64,000 nucleotides of DNA from CAIYXB01 sp038146805 (GCA_038146805.1 JAYQSH010000005.1:496001-560000), one strand, 5' to 3'. Numbered from the stretch's first letter, positions 34,221-43,460 are shown. Program-made: numbers and translations. Notes: generated by a model from the sequence alone, not told the origin.

Positions 34221-35116
34221 GCTTGGTATGACATTGGGTCAGTTGTATAAGAAAGTTGTTGTTTAAAAATTTCTGTTCCTTGCACTCCCGGAGCAGCTAC
34301 TCTAGTTTCCCAATGTAAATGTGGACCAGTTGAATGTCCATCAGAACCTACAGTGGCAAAAATTTCACCAGAACGTACACGATCACCTTTTTTTACATAA
34401 GCTTTTTCATTATGTCCAAAAACAGAGTATAAAATTTTTCCATCTTCTTGCTTTTGATTTTCATGAGCAACAATAACCGTATTAGCACCAAAACCCTCTA
34501 CATAGCCGACATGCACCACTGTGCCTTCCCAAGGTGCTCTAATGACCGTACCTTGTTGCGCGGCGATATCAACTCCATTATGAAAATGATTATGACCATT
34601 AATTGGATGGCTACGATTTCCATAATCACTTGAAATAGTGCCTTGGACCGGCATTACCATTTGTGAATTTTGAGCTCTATTAAAATTTACATTAGTACTA
34701 TTCATCATCTGCATTTGCATCATTTGTTGAGGGTTAATGCCCGAGCTAGAACCCATTAAACTCTGCATTAACATTTGTTGTTGCATTTGTGGGTTCATCG
34801 AATTTTGATTTCCATAAATAGACGCAGCAGCAGCAGGATTTTGCATCATCATTGATTGCATAAAAGAAGACATCGCATTGTCATTTTTATTTTCTTTATC
34901 ATCATTATTAAAAGCCTCTGAAAACATTTGTGCCTGCATCATAGCAACCATTGCTTTAAATGTTTTTGGATCTTGCTGAATGCCATTAGCATCAGTGATA
35001 CTTGGAATTGCCCCTGAAGCCGATGGATTACTATTTAATGAGCCTAAACGGCCCATAATTTGATCCATTCTTTGTTCAGCAGCAAATTGCTGTGGTAGTT
35101 GCGATCCCTCTAACAC
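34217..35116 (-). CDS. M23 metallopeptidase with Met/Gln-rich N-terminus, no signal peptide
   Basis: The protein has 299 residues. From about 155 on it is a LytM/M23 endopeptidase that cuts peptidoglycan cross-links. The HxxxD zinc motif is H179-D183 (HNGVD), and the second motif is GPHLHWE near 264. GTVIRAPWEGTVVHVG and GDRVRSGEIFATVG are typical. The first 150 residues are low complexity, with MQNPAAAASIYGNQNS and many Met and Gln, and lack a Sec signal or lipobox. Flagellum-linked wall hydrolases have this kind of non-Sec N-terminus. That role is inferred. The stop codon lies in a palindromic repeat. Confidence 0.85.
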   Translation of the reverse strand: MLEGSQLPQQFAAEQRMDQIMGRLGSLNSNPSASGAIPSITDANGIQQDPKTFKAMVAMMQAQMFSEAFNNDDKENKNDNAMSSFMQSMMMQNPAAAASIYGNQNSMNPQMQQQMLMQSLMGSSSGINPQQMMQMQMMNSTNVNFNRAQNSQMVMPVQGTISSDYGNRSHPINGHNHFHNGVDIAAQQGTVIRAPWEGTVVHVGYVEGFGANTVIVAHENQKQEDGKILYSVFGHNEKAYVKKGDRVRSGEIFATVGSDGHSTGPHLHWETRVAAPGVQGTEIFKQQLSYTTDPMSYQA

Positions 35117-35195
35117 ACTTTAATTTTACGTAAGCAAGGTTAACATATAGTTAAAAAGTGCCTTATTTAATTAATAGAGTTATACAAAAAAGGCT

Positions 35196-35224
35196 TTGTC
35201 TAATGAAATAAAAAGATTTATAAT
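35196..35224 (+). promoter_or_regulatory. Canonical promoter for the pilO-hisS operon
   Basis: TTGTCT (35196-35201), a 17-base spacer and TATAAT (35219-35224) leave only 8 bases to the ATG at 35233. The transcript would start at or next to the start codon, the clearest leaderless case in the window. Confidence 0.6.
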
Positions 35225-35232
35225 ACTTAGAG

Positions 35233-35922
35233 ATGGATTTACAAGAAAGAGAAAAAAACATTTTAGCGGGCTTAAGTCTTTTAATTTGCTTTTCGCTATT
35301 TTTCTTTATTTTTAAACCGAGCCTTGAAAAAAAATCGGAAATTGAAAAAGAAGTTAAAAGCCTCAAGCAAGAACTCAGAAAACCAATAGTAAACGCAACT
35401 ATTGTTGAAGCATTAAATCAAAAAGTAGCTCAATTAAAAACTGAAATAGATACTTTAAGTAACCAAATACCTGAAACAGAAAAAAGAGGTTTTTTAATAA
35501 AAGACCTTGAAGATCTTGCAAAAGAAAACAAAATCGAAATTGTGAGTTTTGTACCAAAAGAAGCTGTCTCTGTAACAATGACAGGAAAAGAAATAGACAA
35601 AAGAGCCTCTAAGTACAAAAGAAAAACTCAAGCACTCGAAGAGAGACAAGCAAAAGTTTTAAAAACCATAATCAGCATAGATGCTAACGGTAAATTTGAC
35701 GACATTATGAGTTTTTTCCAAGACATCATCACTTATTACAGAGCAGTTGAAGTCTCTGACTTAATTCTAACGAGAGCAGGTGCTAGTAAAAGAAACAGTG
35801 TAGATAAAAGATTTGGTGGCGGCAAAAGAGAAGATCCATTGCAAGCAGCAAAAAACATGGACTTAAATATCAATTTCACTTTACTTGCCTATACCGCACT
35901 ACCAGAAAAACAAATAGATTAA
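35233..35922 (+). CDS. pilO: Type IV pilus assembly protein PilO-like
   Basis: The 229-residue protein has a short cytoplasmic N-terminus, one membrane helix (12-28), a coiled coil (30-90) with LNQKVAQLKTEIDTLSNQIP, and a periplasmic ferredoxin-like domain with two-strand motifs (KTIISIDANGKFDDIMSFFQ, YYRAVEVSDLIL). That is the PilO/GspM plan of the inner-membrane alignment complex of type IV pili. A linker rich in Lys/Arg sits near 195-215. No pilM or pilN adjoins it in the window. hisS follows 4 bp later. Confidence 0.75.
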   Translation: MDLQEREKNILAGLSLLICFSLFFFIFKPSLEKKSEIEKEVKSLKQELRKPIVNATIVEALNQKVAQLKTEIDTLSNQIPETEKRGFLIKDLEDLAKENKIEIVSFVPKEAVSVTMTGKEIDKRASKYKRKTQALEERQAKVLKTIISIDANGKFDDIMSFFQDIITYYRAVEVSDLILTRAGASKRNSVDKRFGGGKREDPLQAAKNMDLNINFTLLAYTALPEKQID

Positions 35923-35926
35923 GACA

Positions 35927-37165
35927 ATGATTAAAGCACCCCGAGGAACTCAAGATATTTATGGAGATACCGCTGCTTTATGGCAAAAAATTGAGCAAGA
36001 GGCTCTAAGGATATTTCAGCAAGCCGGTTTCCAAGAACTGCGAACTCCAACTTTTGAAGCTAGTGAACTGTTTAATCGCGCGGTTGGTGAGTCAAGCGAT
36101 ATTGTCAACAAAGAAATGTATACTTTTTTTGATCGCAGTGAACGCTCATTAACACTCAGACCAGAAGGCACAGCTGGTGTTGTTAGAGCCTTTATTGAAA
36201 ATGCTTTTGACCGACAAGGATTACCAAGTAAAATTTGGTATCGAGGTCCGATGTTTCGCTATGAACGCCCGCAAAAAGGTCGTTACCGCCAATTCAACCA
36301 AATAGGAATTGAAGTGATTGGTGCCAAAGCACCTTATAGCGATTTAGAAATTATCAATTTAGGCGTTGAATTAATGCAAGCACTAGAAATCAAAAACCTC
36401 GAGCTACATATCAACACACTTGCAAACGCCGCTTCAAGAGAGCTTTATACACAAGCTCTTAAAACTTTTTTAGAAACTCATTTAGAGCATGTCTGTTCTG
36501 ATTGCCAAACTCGCTTCAGACAAAACCCTTTACGATGCCTTGATTGTAAAAATACAGATGACCAAAAAATCTATGCCAAGGCTCCAAAAATTTTAGATTT
36601 TTTAGATAAGGAATCCGAACAAATTTGGCAAGATTGTCAAAACGGTCTTGAGGCGCTAGGCATCAAATATAAAATTGATGCAAATCTTGTGCGCGGCTTA
36701 GATTACTACAATCATTTGGTTTTTGAATTAAAAAGTTCTTGCGATACACTCGCAAACCAAAACACAGTGCTTGCTGGCGGTCGCTATGACAATTTAGTAA
36801 ACACCTTAGGTGGGCAACAAGTTGCCGCCTGTGGCTGGGCGCTTGGTATTGAAAGGATAGCTAGTTTAATTACTGCACAAACAAAACAAGAAAAACTTTT
36901 TATCATTTCTGACAACGAACTTGAAGCATTAAAACTTGCAAAAAAATTACGTCAAGATTTAAACATACAAATTGAATTTGCCTTTGAAAATAGTAAATTC
37001 AAAAAACAACTCGAAAAAGCAATCAAAAAATCTTATAATTGGGTTTTGTTTTATTTAGAAGACGAGAGAAACCAAAATCATTTCAAAGTAAAAAATCTTT
37101 TTACAAACACAGAATATGATAAATTAAACTATCAAGAACTAATTGAAAAAATCAGCAATGTATAA
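35927..37165 (+). CDS. hisS: Histidine--tRNA ligase
   Basis: This 412-residue class II synthetase is of normal bacterial length. Motifs: IKAPRGTQDIYGD at the start, LTLRPEGTAGVVRAF (motif 2 region), WYRGPMFRYERPQKGRYRQF, LVRGLDYYNHLVFE (histidine binding) and AGGRYDNLV. The class-defining motif 3 is AACGWALGIERIA. A C-terminal anticodon domain follows. It is the second gene of the pilO transcript and overlaps the next start by 8 bp. Confidence 0.96.
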   Translation: MIKAPRGTQDIYGDTAALWQKIEQEALRIFQQAGFQELRTPTFEASELFNRAVGESSDIVNKEMYTFFDRSERSLTLRPEGTAGVVRAFIENAFDRQGLPSKIWYRGPMFRYERPQKGRYRQFNQIGIEVIGAKAPYSDLEIINLGVELMQALEIKNLELHINTLANAASRELYTQALKTFLETHLEHVCSDCQTRFRQNPLRCLDCKNTDDQKIYAKAPKILDFLDKESEQIWQDCQNGLEALGIKYKIDANLVRGLDYYNHLVFELKSSCDTLANQNTVLAGGRYDNLVNTLGGQQVAACGWALGIERIASLITAQTKQEKLFIISDNELEALKLAKKLRQDLNIQIEFAFENSKFKKQLEKAIKKSYNWVLFYLEDERNQNHFKVKNLFTNTEYDKLNYQELIEKISNV

Positions 37166-37598
37166 AGTACCCACACTTCAAGACAAAATTTTATGCGCCA
37201 TTCTTTATGCTGGTTTATTTGTGCCCCTGATTACATATTTGCCAATAATTTGGATTATCGTGGCGCGCCTCAAAAAAATCTACCTTAAAGAATTTGTGCA
37301 ATATCATTGCTTTCAAGCCGTACTTTTTAATATGTTGATTTTCTTTTTACCAAATGCCTTTGATTTACTGCTTTCATTTACAGTAAATTTACTTGATATT
37401 TTGTTTGCAATTATCCCGCTCACCAAGCTTTTTAGCGATGGCTCCTCTTTAAACTTGCTTGGTATCAAGAGTTTCATTTTAGAAAACTACTTTATTTTTA
37501 TTAGAATCCTAAGCTTTTACGCCATTATTTGGACCCTGCGCGGCAAATACACCAATATTCCGCCTCTATCACAGGCTATCAACCATTTTCTTAGATAA
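37158..37598 (+). CDS. Membrane protein, Tic20/DUF4870-like
   Basis: This protein has about 146 residues. I chose ATG 37158, inside the hisS end, over TTG 37143. There are four predicted membrane helices. The segment LKEFVQYHCFQAVLFNMLIF resembles the FHxxQA motif of Tic20-like and DUF4870 small membrane proteins. The family call is tentative. It is translationally coupled to hisS. Confidence 0.5.
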   Translation: MYKVPTLQDKILCAILYAGLFVPLITYLPIIWIIVARLKKIYLKEFVQYHCFQAVLFNMLIFFLPNAFDLLLSFTVNLLDILFAIIPLTKLFSDGSSLNLLGIKSFILENYFIFIRILSFYAIIWTLRGKYTNIPPLSQAINHFLR

Positions 37599-37665
37599 AA
37601 TTCAGCCGTCACTAGACCTGTTATCTGCATAAAAATATCTCAAGCTGGGTATATTATTTTTAATC

Positions 37666-37896
37666 ATGTTTCTAGCAGAAAAAATTATAGACAATCTAAT
37701 AGAGTCAATGGACGACTCAGATTTAGCTCAATTGGAACAAATGGATGACCTAATGGCTTTTGAATATTTAGCCAAACTTTACCAAAGCAATTATGGTGCC
37801 TTGCCAAGTGGTACAGGAATTTATTTTCTTCGCAATAAATTTCAACTTGGCACAAAAGAAGAAAATATTCGTTTTATACCAAAAAGTTTCTTTTAA
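37666..37896 (+). CDS. Small acidic protein, unknown
   Basis: This 76-residue protein has an acidic helical N-terminal half (IIDNLIESMDDSDLAQLEQM) and no known domain. TATATT at 37650-37655 leaves 10 bases to the ATG, compatible with a near-leaderless transcript. The stop codon directly abuts the 30-bp MITE remnant at 37897. Confidence 0.55.
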   Translation: MFLAEKIIDNLIESMDDSDLAQLEQMDDLMAFEYLAKLYQSNYGALPSGTGIYFLRNKFQLGTKEENIRFIPKSFF

Positions 37897-37926
37897 GGGA
37901 CTGATTACGGGTTTGGAAGCACGCCC
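37897..37926 (+). mobile_element. MITE-like element, 30-bp solo-end remnant (copy C)
   Basis: The first 10 bases of the element (gggactgatt) are joined directly to its last 20 (acgggtttggaagcacgccc). The junction shares ATT with both sides of the full copy A, as expected for an internal deletion through microhomology. Confidence 0.8.
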
Positions 37927-37986
37927 TTTAAAAGCCCTTCTCAATTATCTTTAAAAAGCATATTTCTATATGCTATTATTCCAGTT

Positions 37987-39003
37987 ATGACTAAAGTTTT
38001 TTATGAAGTAGACGCTAATTTAGAGATTATTAAAGCAAAAAAAGTTGCCGTAATTGGCTATGGGTCTCAAGGACACGCACATGCCTTAAACCTAAAAGAT
38101 AGTGGTGTTGATGTCAGAATCGGACTTTATGAAGGTTCAAAATCATGGGCAAAAGCAGAAGCTGATGGTTTAAAAGTAACTACCGTTGCACAAGCAACAC
38201 AAGAAGCTGACTTAATAATGATTTTGCTTCCAGATGAAAAACATGCAGAAGTTTATAACAAAGAGATCAAACCAAATCTAAATAGCTCAAAAACTCTTGC
38301 TGTAGCACACGGCTTTTCAATTCATTTTAATCAAATTGTTGTACCAGAAGATGTTGACGTCATCATGATTGCACCAAAAGGACCCGGACATAGAGTAAGA
38401 ATCGTTTTTGAACAAGGTTTTGGCGTACCTGCTTTGATTGCTGTTTACCAAGATGTTACAGGTAGCGCCAAAGATATCGCTTTGAGCTATGCAAAAGGTG
38501 TTGGTGGAACTAGAGCTGGTGTTTTTGAAACTAATTTTAAAGAAGAAACAGAGACAGATCTTTTTGGAGAGCAAGCTGTTTTATGTGGCGGTTTATCAGC
38601 CCTGATTAAAGCTGGTTTTGAAACTTTAGTTGAAGCTGGTTACTCAGAGGAAATGGCTTATTTCGAATGTTTACACGAAGTAAAATTAATTGTTGATTTG
38701 ATTTACGAAGGTGGACTTGCAAAAATGAGAGATAGTATTTCAAACACTGCTGAGTATGGAGACTATGTTTCTGGACCAAAAGTTATCGATGCTTCTGTAA
38801 AAGAAAGAATGAAAGAAGTATTAGAACATATTCAAAGTGGTAAATTTGCTCGCGACTGGATTTTAGAAAATCAAGCTCACCAAGCAAGTTTCAAAGCAAC
38901 AAGAAACAATGAAGCTAACCATAAAATAGAATCTGTTGGTAAAAGTCTTAGAGGACAAATGGATTTTTTGGCGCATCAAAGAGCCATCTCAGCGAATAAC
39001 TAA
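37987..39003 (+). CDS. ilvC: Ketol-acid reductoisomerase, class I
   Basis: This 338-residue NADPH enzyme of branched-chain amino acid synthesis acts after acetolactate synthase. The Rossmann part has VAVIGYGSQGHAHALNLKDS, LPDEKHAEVY and IAPKGPGHRVR. The knotted helical part has ETDLFGEQAVLCGGL with the Mg2+ Asp and Glu, YFECLHEVKLIVDLIYEGG and SNTAEYGDY. The length is that of the short class I form. No ilvBN adjoins. The last 4 bp overlap fliM on the other strand. Confidence 0.96.
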   Translation: MTKVFYEVDANLEIIKAKKVAVIGYGSQGHAHALNLKDSGVDVRIGLYEGSKSWAKAEADGLKVTTVAQATQEADLIMILLPDEKHAEVYNKEIKPNLNSSKTLAVAHGFSIHFNQIVVPEDVDVIMIAPKGPGHRVRIVFEQGFGVPALIAVYQDVTGSAKDIALSYAKGVGGTRAGVFETNFKEETETDLFGEQAVLCGGLSALIKAGFETLVEAGYSEEMAYFECLHEVKLIVDLIYEGGLAKMRDSISNTAEYGDYVSGPKVIDASVKERMKEVLEHIQSGKFARDWILENQAHQASFKATRNNEANHKIESVGKSLRGQMDFLAHQRAISANN

Positions 39004-39980
39004 AATAGTTTGTGCACATCAGGCTTGTATTCTTCAGTGATACCCACTGTAAAATTGTTATTGATTTGACCGGGGTGCCCTAAAAACTTGAACTCTTCAC
39101 TAATCCAAACTTCAGATTTCTCGTTTAGCTGAGTATTGAGTTTGATGATGTCACCTTTTTGCAAATTAACAACTTCATTTAAAGAAAGTTCGCCACGAGC
39201 CAAAACAATTTTTACCGGCAAATAACTATTTGCAAGTTTACTAATAATAAAATCTTTTGCATCAGAATTTACCAAACTATCATTTTTATAATTTGATTGT
39301 CTGGTTAAAGTTGAAATAATGTCCTCTAAAGCAGAATAAGGAATACAAATAGTAGTTAAACCTAAATCCTCTCCAATAGTAACGTTGATAGTAATTAAAG
39401 CAACAATATCAGAAGGCGCAGCTACTTGAGCGGCAGAAGGATTACCTTCAAGCGCCACAAGGTCAACTTCATCTGTCGCTGGTACTAAATTTTGCCAAGA
39501 CTCTGGTAAAAATTTTAAAATTCTTCTAAGTGTATCTTTAACGATTCCAGTTTCTACATCAGAAAGTTCGTCTGACTTTAAAGAAGACTTACCAATTCCG
39601 CCTAAAAGCCTATCCATAATTGCACCAAGCAAATGTCTTTCCATACCAATAGAAAACTGAGTTGATAAGGGGTACATATTTAAAACACCCATAATTAAAT
39701 CCTGTGGCATTGATTCTACATAGTCACCGTAGGTAAGTTGTTGCACATTTGCAACTGAAAATTCAATAGGCATTCTTAAAGCTGAGTTCAAAGCCAAAGA
39801 AACTTGCCTTGAAAAATGTTCATGAATACCACTTAAAACTTTCAAATGATCTTTTGAAAATTTATCCGGATTTTTAAAATTATAATCTTTGATCTTTTTT
39901 ACTTTGTCACGCAAAATACCGGGAAGCTGCTTATTACTGCGACCTCTTTTGCTAGGCAAATTTTGATTGAATAAACTCAT
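39000..39980 (-). CDS. fliM: Flagellar motor switch protein FliM
   Basis: This 326-residue C-ring protein has a middle CheC-like domain (about 45-235) with YNFKNPDKFSKDHLKVLSGI, LTYGDYVESMP and LLGAIMDRLLGG, and a C-terminal SpoA domain (about 245-326) with VNLQKGDIIKLN. The first 30 residues are basic (SKRGRSNKQLP) and lack the EIDALL-type CheY-P binding motif found at the start of most FliM proteins. GAGGA stands 8 bases before the ATG. fliL precedes it by 33 bp, so the two are co-transcribed. Confidence 0.92.
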   Translation of the reverse strand: MSLFNQNLPSKRGRSNKQLPGILRDKVKKIKDYNFKNPDKFSKDHLKVLSGIHEHFSRQVSLALNSALRMPIEFSVANVQQLTYGDYVESMPQDLIMGVLNMYPLSTQFSIGMERHLLGAIMDRLLGGIGKSSLKSDELSDVETGIVKDTLRRILKFLPESWQNLVPATDEVDLVALEGNPSAAQVAAPSDIVALITINVTIGEDLGLTTICIPYSALEDIISTLTRQSNYKNDSLVNSDAKDFIISKLANSYLPVKIVLARGELSLNEVVNLQKGDIIKLNTQLNEKSEVWISEEFKFLGHPGQINNNFTVGITEEYKPDVHKLF

Positions 39981-40013
39981 TAACTAATTCCTCTATGATG
40001 ACTGTAATAATGC

Positions 40014-40547
40014 TTACTGAACAATAAAATCTGTGAAATAAATATCATAGATTTTAAATTCACCATGCATTACATGAGCCAACGACTCTTTTATCTCTTC
40101 TTTAAGAGCGATTTTATTTTCATAACCTATAACTTCTTCCGAAGTTTTACGAGATAAATTAGTAATAATGACATCTTTGATAGCTGGCATTACATTATGT
40201 AGGTCCTCTTCGATTCTCATATTGTAAGCATGCTTTTCTTCACCTTCAAGCTCAGCATATTCTTCAAAGTCTTCAGAAAAAACTTTTCCAGTGATAGATA
40301 ATTTTAAAAATCTATTACCGCTAACATCAGCTAAATTGACAACAAAATCTCCAAGCGGTAAAACCGGTAAATGGTCGGCTTCATTTGGCTCCCTATGTTC
40401 TTCAACTGTCTGATTTATGGTGATAGTTTTTGGAGCAAGTTGAAAGGCCAAAAATGTACCTCCAAATGCCGCAATAAAAATGAATACCACTAAAAGTATT
40501 GGATTCATTCCACCAGATTTTTCTTTTTTCTCTTTTTCGTCTGCCAT
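40014..40547 (-). CDS. fliL: Flagellar basal body-associated protein FliL
   Basis: The 177-residue protein has a charged cytoplasmic N-terminus (MADEKEKKEKSGG), one membrane helix (about 15-36) and a periplasmic FliL domain with LPLGDFVVNLAD, RFLKLSITGKV, and a long helical stretch ending in YDIYFTDFIVQ. FliL stabilises the stator around the motor. It is directly upstream of fliM, the usual order. Confidence 0.9.
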   Translation of the reverse strand: MADEKEKKEKSGGMNPILLVVFIFIAAFGGTFLAFQLAPKTITINQTVEEHREPNEADHLPVLPLGDFVVNLADVSGNRFLKLSITGKVFSEDFEEYAELEGEEKHAYNMRIEEDLHNVMPAIKDVIITNLSRKTSEEVIGYENKIALKEEIKESLAHVMHGEFKIYDIYFTDFIVQ

Positions 40548-40644
40548 ATCGTAATTATTCCCAACTGTTTATAAAAATTTATATCAACCAAACTCATCAC
40601 CAAGATAAGTTCTAAAAATTTTTATATAACAAAAATAAACAAGG

Positions 40645-41238
40645 TTATTTTAAATAATACTTTAACAACAATCCCTGAATATTATCGGGAATCAATCCAT
40701 CAAAGTGACTAGATGACTGGCTTTGGCTTAAGTTAATTGATTGTAACTTTTCTTTGATCTGGGTTGAAGAAACTAGATAATCAAAATCTTCAACTAACTG
40801 ATAATCAATTTTTAAATTGTCTAATGCTTTTGTACTATAAGCTTTTCTATTGAAAACAATAAAGCTTAGATTATTTTGTAAAAACTCAAAATCATGCCAT
40901 TGGTCTAGATCGTTTATATGATCTGCCCCAATTATCATATAGAGTTTTGTTTCAGGAAATTCTTTTTTGTATTGTTTAATAGTCAAAGCAGTATAAGACG
41001 CTGACTCTCGTTCAATTTCTAAAGTGTTCACGCAAACTTTTTCAAAATCAAAAACTTTTTTTAAAAACAATAGTCTTTGTGCATCTGTAAAAATATTTTT
41101 TTCTTTGAAGGGAGAGACTTTATTTGGGATAATATCAATTCTGCTAAAATCAAAATTTTCTAAACAGTACTCAACCATTTGCACATGACCCAAATGCACG
41201 GGGTCAAAACTTCCACCAAATAGAGCAATTGATTTCAT
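40645..41238 (-). CDS. nadD: Nicotinate-nucleotide adenylyltransferase
   Basis: The 197-residue enzyme makes deamido-NAD. It starts with IALFGGSFDPVHLGHVQMVE (the GxFDPxHxGH nucleotidyltransferase motif), has NKVSPFKE, MIIGADHINDLDQWHDFEFL, and a modified ISSTxIR box (YLVSSTQIKEKL). It follows proA by 3 bp on the same strand, forming one operon. Confidence 0.92.
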   Translation of the reverse strand: MKSIALFGGSFDPVHLGHVQMVEYCLENFDFSRIDIIPNKVSPFKEKNIFTDAQRLLFLKKVFDFEKVCVNTLEIERESASYTALTIKQYKKEFPETKLYMIIGADHINDLDQWHDFEFLQNNLSFIVFNRKAYSTKALDNLKIDYQLVEDFDYLVSSTQIKEKLQSINLSQSQSSSHFDGLIPDNIQGLLLKYYLK

Positions 41239-41241
41239 TTT

Positions 41242-42435
41242 TTATTTTGTTTGACCATCACCATCAATCAAAAATTTATAAGTACAAAGTTCTTTTAAGC
41301 CAATAGGACCACGCGCATGTAACTTACCAGTGCTAATGCCCATCTCTGCACCATAGCCAAACTCTTCACCATCAGTAAACCTTGTTGAAACATTGACGTA
41401 AACACATGCTGATTGAATCATTTTTTTGAAAAATTCTGCGCTTTGTATATCTTCTGTAATAATTGCCTCTGAATGACCCGTTGAATGTGCATTGATATGC
41501 TCAACTGCTTCTTCGATATTAGCAACTGTTTTTAGAGAAACTTTTAAATCTAAATATTCTGTTTGATAATTTTTTTCATTTGCTTCTTTTAAGAATGGAA
41601 ACTCTTTAATGATTTTTGTATCAGCAAAAATCTCTACATCATTTTTTATCAATGCTTGAATCAAAGACCCCAAAACATCTTCAGCAATATCCTCATGCAC
41701 TAAAATTGATTCACAAGAATTACAAACACTTGGTCTTTGGACTTTAGCGTTAACAACAACCGCAACAGCTTTTTCGATATCTGCATCTTGGTCAATATAA
41801 GTATGACAAAGTCCACCACCAGCACCCATTACAGGAACAGTTGCATTTTCTAAAACAAATTGATTCAAAGATTCAGAACCACGCGGAATAACCAAGTCAA
41901 TTTCATTACTTGCTTTTAGTAAAACCTTACAGCCTTCTCTAGATTGATCTTTTAAATATTGAATCGCTTGAAAAGGTACACTCGTTTGTTCTAAGGCTCT
42001 TTCAATAACTTGCATAATAGCAAGATTGGTATGCCATGCTTGTCTTGAACCTCTAAGAACAGCGGCATTACCTGATTTAATAGCAAGTGCAATAGCATCA
42101 ACAGTTACATTTGGTCTTGCCTCATAAATAATACCAACAACACCAATTGGCACTCTAATTTTTGTAATTTGCATTCCTTTTGGATGTTGCCAACCATCTA
42201 AAATTTCATTGACTGGATCTTTGATATTAATTAACTTACGAACTGCATTTGCTATCGACATGACGCGCTCAGAATTTAACATTAGGCGATCTTTGAGAGC
42301 TGGCGATAAATCAGCATTATCAGGATTTTGTAGATCTTTTTGGTTAGCATCAACCAAAAAATTTACAGATTCTCTAAGCTCTCTTTCGATTAATTCCAGA
42401 GCATAGTTTTTTTCTAAAGCAGAAAGATTTGCCAT
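41242..42435 (-). CDS. proA: Gamma-glutamyl phosphate reductase
   Basis: This 397-residue aldehyde dehydrogenase-fold enzyme carries out the second step of proline synthesis. Motifs: RVPIGVVGIIYEARPNVTVD, GNAAVLRGSRQAWHTN, LVIPRGSESLNQFV, PVMGAGGGLCHTYID, catalytic Cys in RPSVCNSCES, and ASTRFTDG-like VSTRFTDGEEFGYGAEMGIS. Normal fold and length. proB is not in the window. nadD follows immediately. Confidence 0.94.
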   Translation of the reverse strand: MANLSALEKNYALELIERELRESVNFLVDANQKDLQNPDNADLSPALKDRLMLNSERVMSIANAVRKLINIKDPVNEILDGWQHPKGMQITKIRVPIGVVGIIYEARPNVTVDAIALAIKSGNAAVLRGSRQAWHTNLAIMQVIERALEQTSVPFQAIQYLKDQSREGCKVLLKASNEIDLVIPRGSESLNQFVLENATVPVMGAGGGLCHTYIDQDADIEKAVAVVVNAKVQRPSVCNSCESILVHEDIAEDVLGSLIQALIKNDVEIFADTKIIKEFPFLKEANEKNYQTEYLDLKVSLKTVANIEEAVEHINAHSTGHSEAIITEDIQSAEFFKKMIQSACVYVNVSTRFTDGEEFGYGAEMGISTGKLHARGPIGLKELCTYKFLIDGDGQTK

Positions 42436-42657
42436 ATAAACAGAATTAGCTTTCGCTAATTTAATTTGAGCTTGTAGATTCTTGAACTATTTGCATTCTT
42501 TGCTCCTGAGAAAGATCTAAATTATCACTAGTACATTCACCATTCATTAAGCAAGAATTATAACAAATTGCTAGAAAAACTAGGGGTTACTATTTAATTT
42601 CACAAAAAAAATAAGCTTGTTAACCGAAGCTTAATTAAGCTGCTGTACTTTATCTAT

Positions 42658-43005
42658 ATGTTACATAGTCATGAAGAAAAAATATTAAATGGTTTGCTTA
42701 ATGCAGTTGGTGATAGACAACAATTACTTGCAAATAACCTAACTAATGTAAGCACTCCGGGCTATGTTAGACAAGATATGGACTTTAATAGTGTTCTACG
42801 TGATTTAAAAAATAATAATTCACACAAGAGCGTTGATACTATGATCGAAAATGCAACTTATAGAGACGAAACACAAAAAGCAAGTTATGAAAATGAACTT
42901 GCAGAAATGTCAAAAAACCAATTGCATTATGTTTTACTTACCAGAATTAATGGACATATTTATAAACACCTAGAAGAAGCAACTCAGTCAGGAAGGGCAG
43001 CATAA
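42658..43005 (+). CDS. flgB: Flagellar basal-body rod protein FlgB
   Basis: The 115-residue proximal rod protein shows ILNGLLNAVGDRQQLLANNL followed by TNVSTPGY, the conserved N-terminal flagellar rod motif with ANN-x-x-N-x-x-TPGY, and a C-terminal helix. Its TAA overlaps the flgC ATG by one base. Upstream, 42436-42657 holds no gene. Confidence 0.92.
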   Translation: MLHSHEEKILNGLLNAVGDRQQLLANNLTNVSTPGYVRQDMDFNSVLRDLKNNNSHKSVDTMIENATYRDETQKASYENELAEMSKNQLHYVLLTRINGHIYKHLEEATQSGRAA

Positions 43006-43460
43006 TGAGTTTATTTAATATCTACGACACAGCACATAACGGTTTAAAAGCAACTAGAGGAGTAATGGAAATTTCTTCTGAGAACGTTGCCAACATGCTC
43101 ACACCGGGCTATAAAGCAAAAAAAGCAATCCTAGCAGCAAGAGGAGATAACGCAAGTTTTTCTGAAGTAGTTGCAGAAATTGGTAACAATAAAGCTGGTT
43201 CAGCTTTATTAAAAGGTGATGCCGCTCGTGGTGCCATGATTGCAGAAGTTAGCGTAAATCAAGAAGCTGGAGTAAAAGTTTATATGCCGGGTCACCCACT
43301 TGCAGATGCAGACGGCAATGTTGAAATGTCCAATGTTGATGGCGCGCAAGAAATGCTTACGATGATGGATGCCGTAAGACAATACAAAGCAAATTTAAGT
43401 ATTGTAGAAATGGCAAAAAAAGCATCTCAAGAAGCACTTAACATGACCAAAAATAGTTAA
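43005..43460 (+). CDS. flgC: Flagellar basal-body rod protein FlgC
   Basis: The 151-residue rod protein has the N-terminal ISSENVANMLTPGYKAKK and the FlgC-specific VYMPGHPLADADGNVEMSNV, then the conserved helical C-terminus (EMLTMMDAVRQYKANLSIVE). It is translationally coupled to flgB. fliE, which often follows, is absent. The stop abuts the next gene on the opposite strand. Confidence 0.93.
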   Translation: MSLFNIYDTAHNGLKATRGVMEISSENVANMLTPGYKAKKAILAARGDNASFSEVVAEIGNNKAGSALLKGDAARGAMIAEVSVNQEAGVKVYMPGHPLADADGNVEMSNVDGAQEMLTMMDAVRQYKANLSIVEMAKKASQEALNMTKNS

